From Ixodes scapularis (taxonomy: Eukaryota > Arthropoda > Arachnida > Ixodida > Ixodidae), in the NCBI RefSeq assembly GCF_016920785.2, contig NW_024609839.1:24119085-24183084 (forward strand): a DNA stretch of 64,000 nt, written 5' to 3'. Every line of letters starts with the position of its first letter. The stretch's first letter is position 1. A model generated the notes under the pieces. It made no database searches and had not been told where the DNA came from. It was given only the letters and a program-made list of their open reading frames with translations. Below, piece by piece: positions 1-9,492 of the stretch. Position numbers and translations under genes: made by a program.

Positions 1-2153
1 GGAGGTTGCAAGCTGGGCTGCAGATTTGTAAACATTGGAAATGTGCATACATGGCTTGCATACAATGTCATTCTACAGTGGTGGTGCTAGTAATGTTGGC
101 TGGCGCTATTCCCATGACCAACTGTACTTCTGCTTTGCCAACAGAAGGGTTCTGTATGGAACCCTTCCAGCAGTGCTAAGTCATGGCTGGCGGTAGCTAC
201 AATTTATTTATTTATTTATTTATTTATGTGTTTGGTTGCTGGCCCGAAATTCTGAAGATAAAGGGCCCATGGTCTCCAGCACCAACTGTGCAGTGCAAAT
301 TTATCCCATTGTTTCCAGTCTAGACATTCTTGGCTGCATGATATGCACATCGCGTCCTATTTTGAAAGAAATCAAGGTTGCGGGCATTGGGTTTTGCACA
401 TGTAAAATGAAGTAAGTGTGAAAAAAGTTGCTATTCTTCCAAGTACCCTTACGTAAAAAGTAACAGTGCCATTTTCACATTCGTCCACCACGGCAATAGG
501 GGCTTCCCAAAAGTAAGCGCCTCTGGTGCCAAACGTGCGAACTACACAAAATTCGCCATTACTACGGCGTCAGTTTTTCGTACCGTTTGGCTAGTGCTTA
601 ATCGGTGCGATGCCGACTCACTGCTGCCCCCTATGCAGCCAAAGAGGACCGAAAGATGAACAAGAAAACAAGGCAATTCACTTTTGTGAAGTTGCCTGCC
701 AACAATGCTTTGAATAATATAAATTGGGTGAGGCAGATCCACGTGGAAGTGGCAGCCTTCATCCGTGCGCACGGGAGGACGAGCTTCACTAGGACTAGGA
801 CGCTAATGGCCCAACAAATCGAAATCAATCTTCCAATGTTGCACGTTTGCACCGCAATGAGGACAAGATGAATGAAACAGACAGCTTGCACTAAGACTGG
901 TAAAACAGCTAATCCACAATATGGTACATGGCATGGAGTAGCGAAATCCACCGACACAACGCAACGAGTGACTCCCGTCTTGACTTGGCCCTTTAGCCCC
1001 GCCGAAGAACCACGTTACTGAGTTTCGCAACATTACGTAAACCAAAAACAAACTCCGAATTCAAATTACAACATTTCGTTCCCCTTGTTTTCATCTGAAG
1101 CACGAGCGAAGTCGAAGGCGTAAGCGGGCAGCGTGGTACCTTTAACAGCACTTGGACGGCACGACTGCGTGCAAAGATCGCTTACGGCGTTTTGCTCGAA
1201 CTTGTAGCTTTGGCTTCGCTCATACTTACGGCCAAACGGAGTATAGAGATAATGTGATGCATGTCAAATGCCCAAGGAAAGAATAATGCTCACCTCGACA
1301 TTCGAATTGACGACGGGTCTATGTAGGCCTCCGTTACGAACTTATAGCTTCATGCAGCCTGACGACTCGACCTCAACTTGGACGTACGGTAGGATTAGAC
1401 TTTATCTACATCGAAGCTCTGCAGTATTTTAGTGAGACTCGTGCTCCACGATGAAGCTGTTGATCCTTTTGAACCGCTGTCAGCGGTTGGCCCACAGTCA
1501 GCTGCAGCCATCGCTTTCGTGGCGACGCCGTAGTAATGACATCGGCTAACTTTGCCAAGGTTGCTTGACTGACTTTCGGGAAGGGCCTTTTACACCAAGG
1601 AAGTGCCTGTTTTGAGACATTCTTTACATCTCTACAATCCGCAATCCGCAAATACAACTGGAACAGCATTGATCCAAACCATACTTATTAAACCCCACCT
1701 AAATTAGGGCACAGTATTGCCACGTAAAAGCAAGTTCTGCAAGCAAGTTCTGCAAGCAAGTCCTTACTAGAGGCTGCTATACCGGCTGCTGGCACAATAT
1801 CATTTGCAGAATTATACTGACAGGCATGTGGCCCGCATTTTATCTTGGGGGCAGGGGGGGGGAGCGTGCCGGCCTGCCCATGGCAAAACATCATTTCTGG
1901 GAGAGGAGGTCCCAGTAAAACAGTTTCAGACCAACCAACCCCCCCCCCCCCTCCCTTCTGGCGACGTGCCTTGTGGGGGTTATGGCCAGCTATTTCGTTT
2001 TCGGGCCTAGTATGCCGGCTGCCGTAAAAAAATCTGCGTGGTATTGAGAATACTGCGCTGACCTCTATATCGAGAGTACATAACAATACAACATTTCAGC
2101 ATTGCGACGCTCTCTCTGGCCCTAAACAAAGCAGAGAGACTCTGTGTAATTAC
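1..2153. other. Unassigned DNA at window start
   Basis: No gene could be supported here. Several short open frames exist (for example around 605-871 and 1406-1669), but they overlap on both strands and show no recognisable domain or splice context. There is an ATTT-type simple repeat near 202-226, a 13-bp direct repeat about 2.6 times over at 1729-1763, and long G and C homopolymer runs near 1855 and 1940. Confidence 0.6.
202..226. repeat. (ATTT)n simple repeat
   Basis: About six tandem ATTT units. Tails of this kind also end the CR1/L2-type LINE fragment at 39180, so it could be the tail of an otherwise unrecognisable minus-strand retroelement. An independent microsatellite is equally possible. 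Confidence 0.8.
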
Positions 2154-2461
2154 CTGAGTGTAATCGCAAGCCGCTCAGCGGGAGAGATCGGCGAACGATG
2201 CGTGGGCGCATGGACGAGACAAACATGGACAAGAGCGAGCAGCGTGTCGAAGGAGGGCTTTGTCATCCTGCAAAAGAAAATCATTTCTATTCCATTTCTG
2301 TCGTTGATTCTGGAAAAAGAATCTGACTTGATCTTTCCGGTTTTACCTGAAGCACACGAAATGGTACTCGGGGTCTCTCTCTCGCAGTTTTTGGGCCAGG
2401 TGATAAAACTCGCCGAAAACTTTCCGCTTATCAAAAATGTCTTTTATGTACATCGTACATA
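2154..2461 (-). pseudogene. PIF/Harbinger (HARBI1-like) transposase fragment, two exons
   Basis: Two minus-strand exons read as one N-terminal piece of a Harbinger-type nuclease. The first (about 2461-2347) encodes KVFGEFYHLAQKLRERDPEY and ends at a GT donor. The second (2267-2154) begins after a pyrimidine-rich acceptor, encodes MTKPSFDTLLALV then SPISPAERLAITLR, and ends in frame at another GT donor. Splicing gives CFRMTKPSFDTLL, the usual start of this family's 'YFRM' block, followed by the usual 'ISPEERLAITLR' block. The DDE catalytic exons would lie at lower coordinates. I could not find them in 1-2153, so they are lost or outside the window. It could be a remnant of a transposon or part of a domesticated HARBI1-like gene. 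The first exon's 5' boundary is uncertain. Confidence 0.6.
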
Positions 2462-2469
2462 TTCTCTTT

Positions 2470-4398
2470 TTGTTGTATCTGACGCCACAGAATCACTGCA
2501 GCTATCTTTTGTTTCGTTTGCATGTCTGCGTTTATCTTGATTCTGCCAAGCACACAACTGACACGACCGACACCCCCGACCTCCCGTGGAGAGATGTTGG
2601 AACAGAACACTGAAGCGGAAGTGCACCACCTGGAAAGGCCCTGTGCGCATGCGCAAAATGGGGAAGCGCGTTCGCCAATGTTTGAGTATAGACACCGCCA
2701 AGCGAGCGGGGGTTCTCATCGCAGTCAGGCACAACGTCATGGTCGATGGACATCGCGTTGCGCCGGCGAACGTTTGTTGTGCCGATGTTGGAGTATAAAC
2801 AGCCCTTTAGACGAAGAGTGCTGGGTGCAAAAGACTAGCGTGACGTTGCGGAGCACACTTGGATGTAGCTCGACGAAACTTACCCAGCTTTACACGTGCA
2901 ATGACCAGAGCACACTCGTCCTGATAGGTTGTCGATGCACACCCATGCTTCATGGGGTGGGCCAGTTGCCCTCTGCGACGGCTTCACGGATGCTTGTACG
3001 AAACATACTTCGTGTTTCTCGGGCTGCCATATTCTGACGTCCCTCACATGGCCTGGATAACGAATCAAATTCAATGGCTAATGAAATCCTGAAACCCTTC
3101 AACAAACAACGCTATTTGTTTTGTTAGATCGGTGATGGTCTGCCCATGACAACTTACACGTACAAGAGGAATATTAAGAACAGCAGCTTGGCACTCACAA
3201 GTGATACATCTATTCATTCCTGTTTTTTCTTTGTAATAGTGTCATATTCGTACAAAATTTGATAAATTCAGAGGATTCCCCAGGTAAGCATGCAGGGAAC
3301 TAGTAGATTAGGTAACAGCCTTTCAGCTGTAGGAAAAAACCCGGAGATGACGGTGGTCGCATGATTATCTTGTGTCGCACACTAATGTCTGCAACGTACA
3401 GTTAAAAAAAGTGATGTTCCTGAAATTAGGAGATTCTGAAAAAGCCATCAAATGTGGGTTGTGGGGTTAGAGGTAGATTAGACGTCCCTGCCGCTTGTCT
3501 TTTGCGCTTTATCGCTTCGAAATTAGGCTATTTTAACCACAAATTAGAGTATAGAAACCAAAAAAAGGTTAGTCCTGGGGGTCCAATGGACTTGTTCCAA
3601 AACCGACGCGCCCCATTGCGGCGAGATACCACGCAGTGCACTCTGGGAACTAGTTGGCCACTCAGTTTCGGTTTCGACTCAGCAGCTTCATCTCATGCTA
3701 TCACGCCGCGACCGAACGCTCTGGTTGCGTTTTCGATTATTTGACTTTTCAGGAACGTACAATGCACTCATTTTCGAGCGATACAAAACAAATACCTGGG
3801 CACTTTCCTTGGTTCCCGAAACACCGGATATTGTATGTGCGTATGCGAACGTAGGAAGTCGTGGCTTAGTCACCTCACCCCACGAGTGCATGTTTGAGCT
3901 CAATTTCAATAATCCCGTCTAGTACCAGTGAACTAGAACTGAAATTTGTTCATCTGGAGCCTTACACATATTTTTTTTTGCCAAACGTCCACTTCTTGTT
4001 ACTTCATTGGGCGAAAAGCAAGCCGCATCCTCACACGGTATTAAAGTTGAGCCCAACGTTTACGCATGAACTTTTAAGGAAACGTAATAAATTCGACCTT
4101 ACTACTGCACAAAAGTTACTATGATGTCTTCCTCGTGTCATCATATATCTCACACTCAAATTTTATGCTGATAGAAGATTAACTTTTTGCAAACGCTGAG
4201 ATCGGCTAGCTACGACGGAGGCCCTAACAAGCGTCCCCTACTCCTCGCTAAGCCTTTTTGGACGAGCTTTTACTGACGCCCAAGATCTGTGCCTGAACGG
4301 TGTGTCTGAAATTATCTCGGCATACTCAGGCAGGAAGAAAGCAAACACATAACAAATATTATGGCCATAAGCAACCGTCAAACGCGCTTTGAATTCGT
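2470..4398. other. Unassigned DNA
   Basis: No supported gene or repeat. Open frames such as 2522-3037 overlap others on both strands and have no recognisable motif. Confidence 0.5.
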
Positions 4399-4529
4399 TC
4401 GAGCGCTTGTGTGAAGAATGTCGCACCGTGCGCCGAAAGGCATGAACCCCAATGCGGTGCGCATAGGGGTTTATGCCCGTTTGGCACACTTCCGGCGAAC
4501 GGTGCGACATTCTTCACACAAGTGCTCGA
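4399..4529. repeat. 131-bp fold-back (MITE-like palindrome)
   Basis: The left arm starting TCGAGCGCTTGTGTGAAGAA is the reverse complement of the right arm ending CACAAGTGCTCGA at 4529, with few mismatches through most of the length. The centre around 4450 is also near-symmetric. The arms span almost the whole unit, as in a fold-back MITE. No clear target duplication was identified, so the superfamily is unknown. Confidence 0.7.
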
Positions 4530-5662
4530 CTTTTGCTTTCTTAAAACGGTCTGTATGTGCGAATTTTCCTATATGATTGCAGGATAACTTTATGCGCATA
4601 CGCGATGTTGAATATTAGTGGAATGCAAGCGACTGGGGACTTCACTTCGTGCAGTGCTGCGGGTCTGTTCAGATGAGAGATAAGAAGTGTGCTAAAATTT
4701 AGCTTTTCAATGGCGCCTCCGAGTTTTACCTCGCATACTCAGGCATATTAAGAAAAACAGTAATTGCAAAAAGTAATATTTCGTCTATGGACGCACGAAA
4801 CAAACAAACTTCCTGATCAACAGCACTAATGTAAAGACGCGAGCTCGATGTATGCATACTTATTGGTTGCTACAGCTTGTTGATTCGTACACAAGCAAGA
4901 TCCCCGAGTTTTGCAGCGTCGAGACTCCCAGCACTGGCTCGTCCACATACCTTGATTGGAACGCTAACAGGAAGGCTCAAGTACAAAAATACAAGCATGT
5001 GTTAAGACAAGCTATACGTCTCAGGCTTGTGCTAAAGCTTCGAGTTCTGGCCATTTAGGTTAGTTTAGAGACCACAAATGATGCTCTCATGACCAAAAAA
5101 CAATCTCTTGTCGACGTGTCTATCGAAACCGAAACCATGCCACCCTCCTCCCTGGCCAACTAGTTCCCAGAGTGCAACGCGCGCCGTGTTGCATGCAGGG
5201 CTTTATGGAAGTAGTCTATTGTAAGGGAGCAACGGTTGCTGCCGTGCTCATTAGTCTGCAGGGGACGACTAATGGCAGCGTCAGTGCATTTAGTCCCCGA
5301 GGAACTAAGTCGTGCCCTCTTTTTTCTTAAAGTGTTCTACATAACCATGCACACTGCAATCACACTTTTTTTGTTATCGAAAATTAGCACTTGCTGCTCA
5401 GCAGACAGCGTAATCTTTCACACGCAGCCAACATTTGATTGTGATTTTAAAAATATGAAACAAAGCTGGCGCATGGAGATAGCATGATGCCCATTGTGTT
5501 CGCAGTGGCTGGCCGCACACGGTGGCAGTTGCCGACATGCTGTTTTGACTTACTTGCAGCCATACATTGTATTTAAGATGGATTAACCGGAAACACCACA
5601 GAATTGCTCGAGCAGCAGGGCCACAAATCAACGCTACCAGCTCGAGCTTGTATTATTATGAA
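4530..5662. other. Unassigned DNA
   Basis: No supported gene. Short open frames at 4852-5058 and 5236-5487 lack any recognised domain. Confidence 0.5.
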
Positions 5663-5677
5663 TTAGCCAATGCTAGG

Positions 5678-5742
5678 TTTAGTACACATTTTGTTTGGCG
5701 CATTATGGCCTCCGTTGCCGCTGCGCAATTAAAATTTTAATT
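5678..5742 (+). mobile_element. 65-bp 5'-truncated I-group LINE tail with 15-bp TSD
   Basis: The insert carries the 3' hairpin shared by the three long LINEs in this window: TTGGCGCA, an ATGGCC loop motif and TGCGC, followed by an A/T-rich tail. It is flanked on both sides by TTAGCCAATGCTAGG (5663-5677 and 5743-5757), a perfect 15-bp target-site duplication. The few bases upstream of the hairpin (TTTAGTACA) match the 3' UTR of the E3 element, so this is an extremely truncated relative of E3. Confidence 0.85.
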
Positions 5743-5757
5743 TTAGCCAATGCTAGG

Positions 5758-7324
5758 CTAATTAAGACAAATTATAATGTAGTCCTGCCTTGACTTCCAT
5801 TGAGCAGCAGAAAACATTAAATACATCTTGGTCCTACGGGCAAAGTTGAATGACCCACTATGTGCAAAATGTCTTTCGAGCAATTAATAGCTTGTAAAGT
5901 GAACTAAAAACCTAGGAAATCTTAATAGACACACTACATTCAGCGTTGTCCAACTTTCTTTACCTGTAGGATCGAGGTATGTCTTTTTTAAATATTCAAG
6001 TATCCGACGCAGGCATGCACATGCTATCTGGAGGGGTGCTGTTTTCAGCACGTGGCTGCACTGAAGCAAAGTGAGATGCACAAAATCGCCATGACTACCT
6101 CATGAATGTCGCTTGTCCGCAGTGCACCTGTGTAGTGAGAAGCTCGCTCAACTGAGCTGTTCATGCTGGAAATCAGAAATTCCAGCTTTGAAGTACATGA
6201 TCCACCTGGAAGTTTCCCAGCTAGATGAGGAAAAATTTAATTTCCAGCAAGAAATTTGTCCATTTCTGGGTGGAAACAGCCTGGAATTCGGCTGGTAAAA
6301 TAGATTTCCAGCTCCATGCGTAGTCCATTTTCGGTTCCGTAACACAGCCTGCACTAGAAGAATTTCTATGTGGGAAGGTTAATTGGCTAGCTTTGTCTTA
6401 CTGTCGGCCTGGCTTCCTTAATTATTAGTCAAACGTAGCAGGATATTCACGACTCCAACTCACTATAGGTGGTGCCACTCGTTTTTTTAAAATGGCGGGT
6501 ATAGTTGGGGTCGAAGCTGCGTGCCGCTGCTGAGCCTATCTGGTGTGTTGAATTCACTGAGCGACAGAAATTATTTCTGGTAATATGAGGAAGCTGGGGT
6601 TTTATGAGTGCATGTTACCCCTTTATCCTGAAAACAAGAACGGTGTTTAGTGTAATATTTATGCCAGAAGGCACGTTTTAGTTCTGGGGCGAAACCAAAA
6701 CTAACCTCTATTTTGGATTTAATTTCTCGGTATACGTCTTAATTTCGGATGCTTTCATAACTCAAGATGTGTCTCACATTGTAATAATTTAGTTAAATAT
6801 GTTGTTCACAAAACCTTTATTTTGTCACATACGTGTTTGGTCCGGGCACTTCAAAATATTTTGGAGATTTCAGTGTCCCTTTAATGACAGGGTCTTTCAT
6901 TCACCTTGGAGGTAACAGAATATTGCATTTGCTTACAAAATCAGTGCCTACTGTTGTGGGTTCTCACTGCATTTTCTCTCTCAGGTCATCGCCATGTGAA
7001 ATAATGAACTGTGGTCCTTTTAATGGATTTTGGGGTATTTAGAATATTAATTGCGGTAACATTCTCCAGCACAAGAATAACAGAAAGAACAATTTTTTAC
7101 AACATGTTCACAAAACATAAGTTAAGGAACGCTGTTCTTACTACAAAAACAGAAAGACCGAATCCCAGTCAGACAGCTGAAATGTGTGTTTTTTGAAGCT
7201 ACGTGTGAAGCATATGACTTTATATTGCATCCAGTGTTTGACGGTTTGTTTATCTTGATAATGAAGTCAGAGTTTTTCATATGCAAAAAAGAAAACTAAA
7301 CCCCAGGTAAAAATTCAAAATGGT
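5758..7324. other. Unassigned DNA, with a TTTCCAGC-rich patch
   Basis: No gene is supported. Between about 6155 and 6320 the word TTTCCAGC or its complement recurs several times in both orientations, which explains the overlapping open frames on both strands there. The remainder is A/T-rich and shows no recognisable feature. Confidence 0.5.
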
Positions 7325-7404
7325 TTCACTTCAAAGTGGTATTTGGAACTGGGACCATTTTGTAGTGGGACCACTTTGAAGTGGGACCACTTTGAAGTGG
7401 GACT
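7325..7404. repeat. Short tandem repeat next to E1
   Basis: The word GTGGGACCACTTTGAA repeats in tandem with a period of about 16 bp, with degenerate units before it. Its position immediately outside the E1 target duplication suggests that E1 inserted into or beside this repeat. The unit loosely resembles the GGGACCATTTGTTCC repeats that form the MULE termini at 52.6 and 59.8 kb, but no second end was found. Confidence 0.6.
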
Positions 7405-7415
7405 ACTTCCAAATT

Positions 7416-7544
7416 CCCCGCAGGGGGCACCTGTGAAAGCAGGTGTTTGGAGAGTGGCGTCTCCACGGACCCTGAGCCCCGCAGGGGGCGCCTGCACCTT
7501 AGGTGCTAGGTGCTTGGTGAGTAGCGTCACCACGGACCCCAGCC
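7416..7544 (+). promoter_or_regulatory. E1 5' UTR: two tandem hairpin monomers
   Basis: Monomer 1 (7416-7476) contains three inverted repeats: CCCCGCAGGGG, CACCTG/CAGGTG, and GGAGA/TCTCC around GTGGCG. Monomer 2 (7477-7544) repeats the layout with a GGTGA/TCACC stem around GTAGCG. E2 and E3 carry one monomer each at their 5' ends. The position and the paired changes suggest an RNA structure or internal promoter module. Function is inferred. Confidence 0.7.
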
Positions 7545-8031
7545 TCATTGGCAACATCACAGACCTTGAGTAAAAAGTGGCTAAGACCCACCCACGTCTG
7601 GCTGTGCGTGGCGAGCCCGTGTCCGGGGAAAAGGGCATCCTGGTGGTTGAGCTGAACCCGGGGTAGGTTTGGACCCTTCGGGGCCCCCCGGGTGAGGCAA
7701 CACACCACTTTGGCCCCCGCTTCTCGTAGACGGGTGTCCTGGCTTGGCCCGACCAGGATGATGCAGTCAGTCGCCATTTCTTCTACTATCCCCTCTCTTC
7801 TTTCTCTTTCCTCTTCTCTCGCCTTTTTCCATTTCAACTTCTTTGGCGGCAAGGGCTAACCTTGGGTGGCGACAGACCCCTGTCTAGCACCACACTGGGT
7901 TATAGTGCCTGGGCAGCGCTGATAGTGTAATGTCGTCAGCCAAGCCATTCTTGCTATGGCGCATTACCTATTCCCGTGTTGGGCTCCGTGGTGGGTGGCG
8001 CACCCGGGGCACCGAAGATCCTCCCATTATT

Positions 8032-9417
8032 ATGGGTTCCAAACGAAACTTTCTTGATCGGCCTCTGAAAAGAGGCTGCACCGAAGCTCTACTCCCTGAA
8101 AAAACACTATCAACGCCTGAAAGATTTTCAAAATTCCTCGTAATGCATTCAGAGACCGAAAAACCTCTTGCGAAACTATCCCCATTCCTCGTCGCGAAGG
8201 TGATAGAGGGAGTGGTTGGAAAAGACTTTCATGCCAAGAAAATGTCATCTGGCGACCTCCTCATCCAGATTAACACTAAGCGACAAAGTGACGCCCTCTT
8301 AGCTGTAAACTCTATCTCAGACTATAGGGTCACTGTCACAGCACACCGCACCCTTAACACTGTTCAAGGTGTCATCTCTGAGGATGACCTCCTTGATACA
8401 CCGGAGAATGAAGTCGTTGAGGGGCTGGCCACGCAGGGAGTGACGGCTGCACGGCGGATCACCCTGCGTCGGGACGGCGTAGAATTGAAAACAAAACATA
8501 TTGTTTTAACTTTCGAATCGACCTCTCTTCCCGAAGTTGTTAGAGCCGGCTACCTCCAGTGCCGCGTCCGCCCATATGTGCCGAATCCGCTGCGCTGCTT
8601 TAAGTGTCAGCGGTTCGGGCATGGGTCGCGGAGCTGCCGGGGGACCAACAAGTGTGCCAAGTGCTCTAGTAAAGAGCACATTGCTGAAGCATGTGAGAGT
8701 GAACCTCTGTGTTCAAACTGTGAAGGCCACCACCCTGCCTATTCCAGATCCTGCCCTGTCTGGAAACAAGAAAAAGAAATTCTTGCACTAAAAATTAAAG
8801 AAAATATAAGCTACATTGATGCAAAGAAGCGCTTTGCGTTTGTTTCTAAAGGGTCTTATTCCCAGGCCGTGCAGAGGGGTCCGGCACGGTCAATGGCGTC
8901 AACGGGAACGCAGACGTCTTCGGACGACTCGCGTCTCCTGTTAGGTCCCCCTTCCTCGGGAGCAGTGCCAGTTGCACTGCCTCCAAACCGCAAGGTGGAT
9001 GCTTCCTCATCAGCGTCCACCTCGGGAGCGGTGCCCATGGCACCGCCTCCAAACTGCAAGGTGGATGCTGTTGCGTCAGCATCCACCTCAGGGCAGGGTA
9101 TGACCTCTCCTGCCCCACCTGCTGCTTCGGTCCCTCGGGGCCGGGGCCTCCAATCCCGGACCTCTACTCTTCAGAGGAAGCCTGGGGAGCCCCCCAAGCA
9201 GTCGACCTCTGCAGGTCAACCTGAGGCCATTGCTTCCCCAACAGAGGAGCCAATGGATGAGAGTGGACCCAGATCTGACGAGGACTCCCTCCTCTCGGGA
9301 TCTGAGTCTTCCTCTTGCGCCCCCAGTGGTCCCACTGGGAAACAGAAGGAAGCTAAAAAAAAAAGAAAATTGCCCCGCGTATTAAGATCGATTTTAAGAC
9401 CTGATGATCCTTTTTGA
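8032..9417 (+). CDS. E1 ORF1: zinc-knuckle RNA-binding protein
   Basis: A 461-residue protein of the LINE ORF1 type, expected to bind element RNA and form ribonucleoprotein particles. The middle of the protein has three zinc knuckles in a row: CFKCQRFGHGSRSC, CAKCSSKEHIAEAC and CSNCEGHHPAYSRSC. A Ser/Pro/Thr-rich region follows and the C-terminus is very basic (KKKRKLPRVLR). I chose the ATG at 8032 because E2 and E3 start at the equivalent place (M-A-P). The in-frame ATG at 7930 is ACG in E3, so it is not conserved. Two short near-repeats of about 25 residues occur near 8990-9090. ORF2 follows after 75 bases. The frame is open throughout. Confidence 0.85.
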   Translation: MGSKRNFLDRPLKRGCTEALLPEKTLSTPERFSKFLVMHSETEKPLAKLSPFLVAKVIEGVVGKDFHAKKMSSGDLLIQINTKRQSDALLAVNSISDYRVTVTAHRTLNTVQGVISEDDLLDTPENEVVEGLATQGVTAARRITLRRDGVELKTKHIVLTFESTSLPEVVRAGYLQCRVRPYVPNPLRCFKCQRFGHGSRSCRGTNKCAKCSSKEHIAEACESEPLCSNCEGHHPAYSRSCPVWKQEKEILALKIKENISYIDAKKRFAFVSKGSYSQAVQRGPARSMASTGTQTSSDDSRLLLGPPSSGAVPVALPPNRKVDASSSASTSGAVPMAPPPNCKVDAVASASTSGQGMTSPAPPAASVPRGRGLQSRTSTLQRKPGEPPKQSTSAGQPEAIASPTEEPMDESGPRSDEDSLLSGSESSSCAPSGPTGKQKEAKKKRKLPRVLRSILRPDDPF

Positions 9418-9492
9418 TCAGTATGTTCTTGTCTTTTTTCTCTTTTCGCGTTTTTTTAACTTTTTAATATTTGCTCTACTGTTTTTTAAATA

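Noticed and set aside
605..1051. Overlapping open frames on both strands near 0.6-1.05 kb
   Set aside because: No domain, splice context or codon pattern; four overlapping frames on two strands look like chance.
7930..8031. Earlier in-frame ATG for E1 ORF1
   Set aside because: The equivalent codon is ACG in E3, and E2 and E3 start at the position matching 8032. The 34 extra residues are read from conserved 5' UTR sequence.
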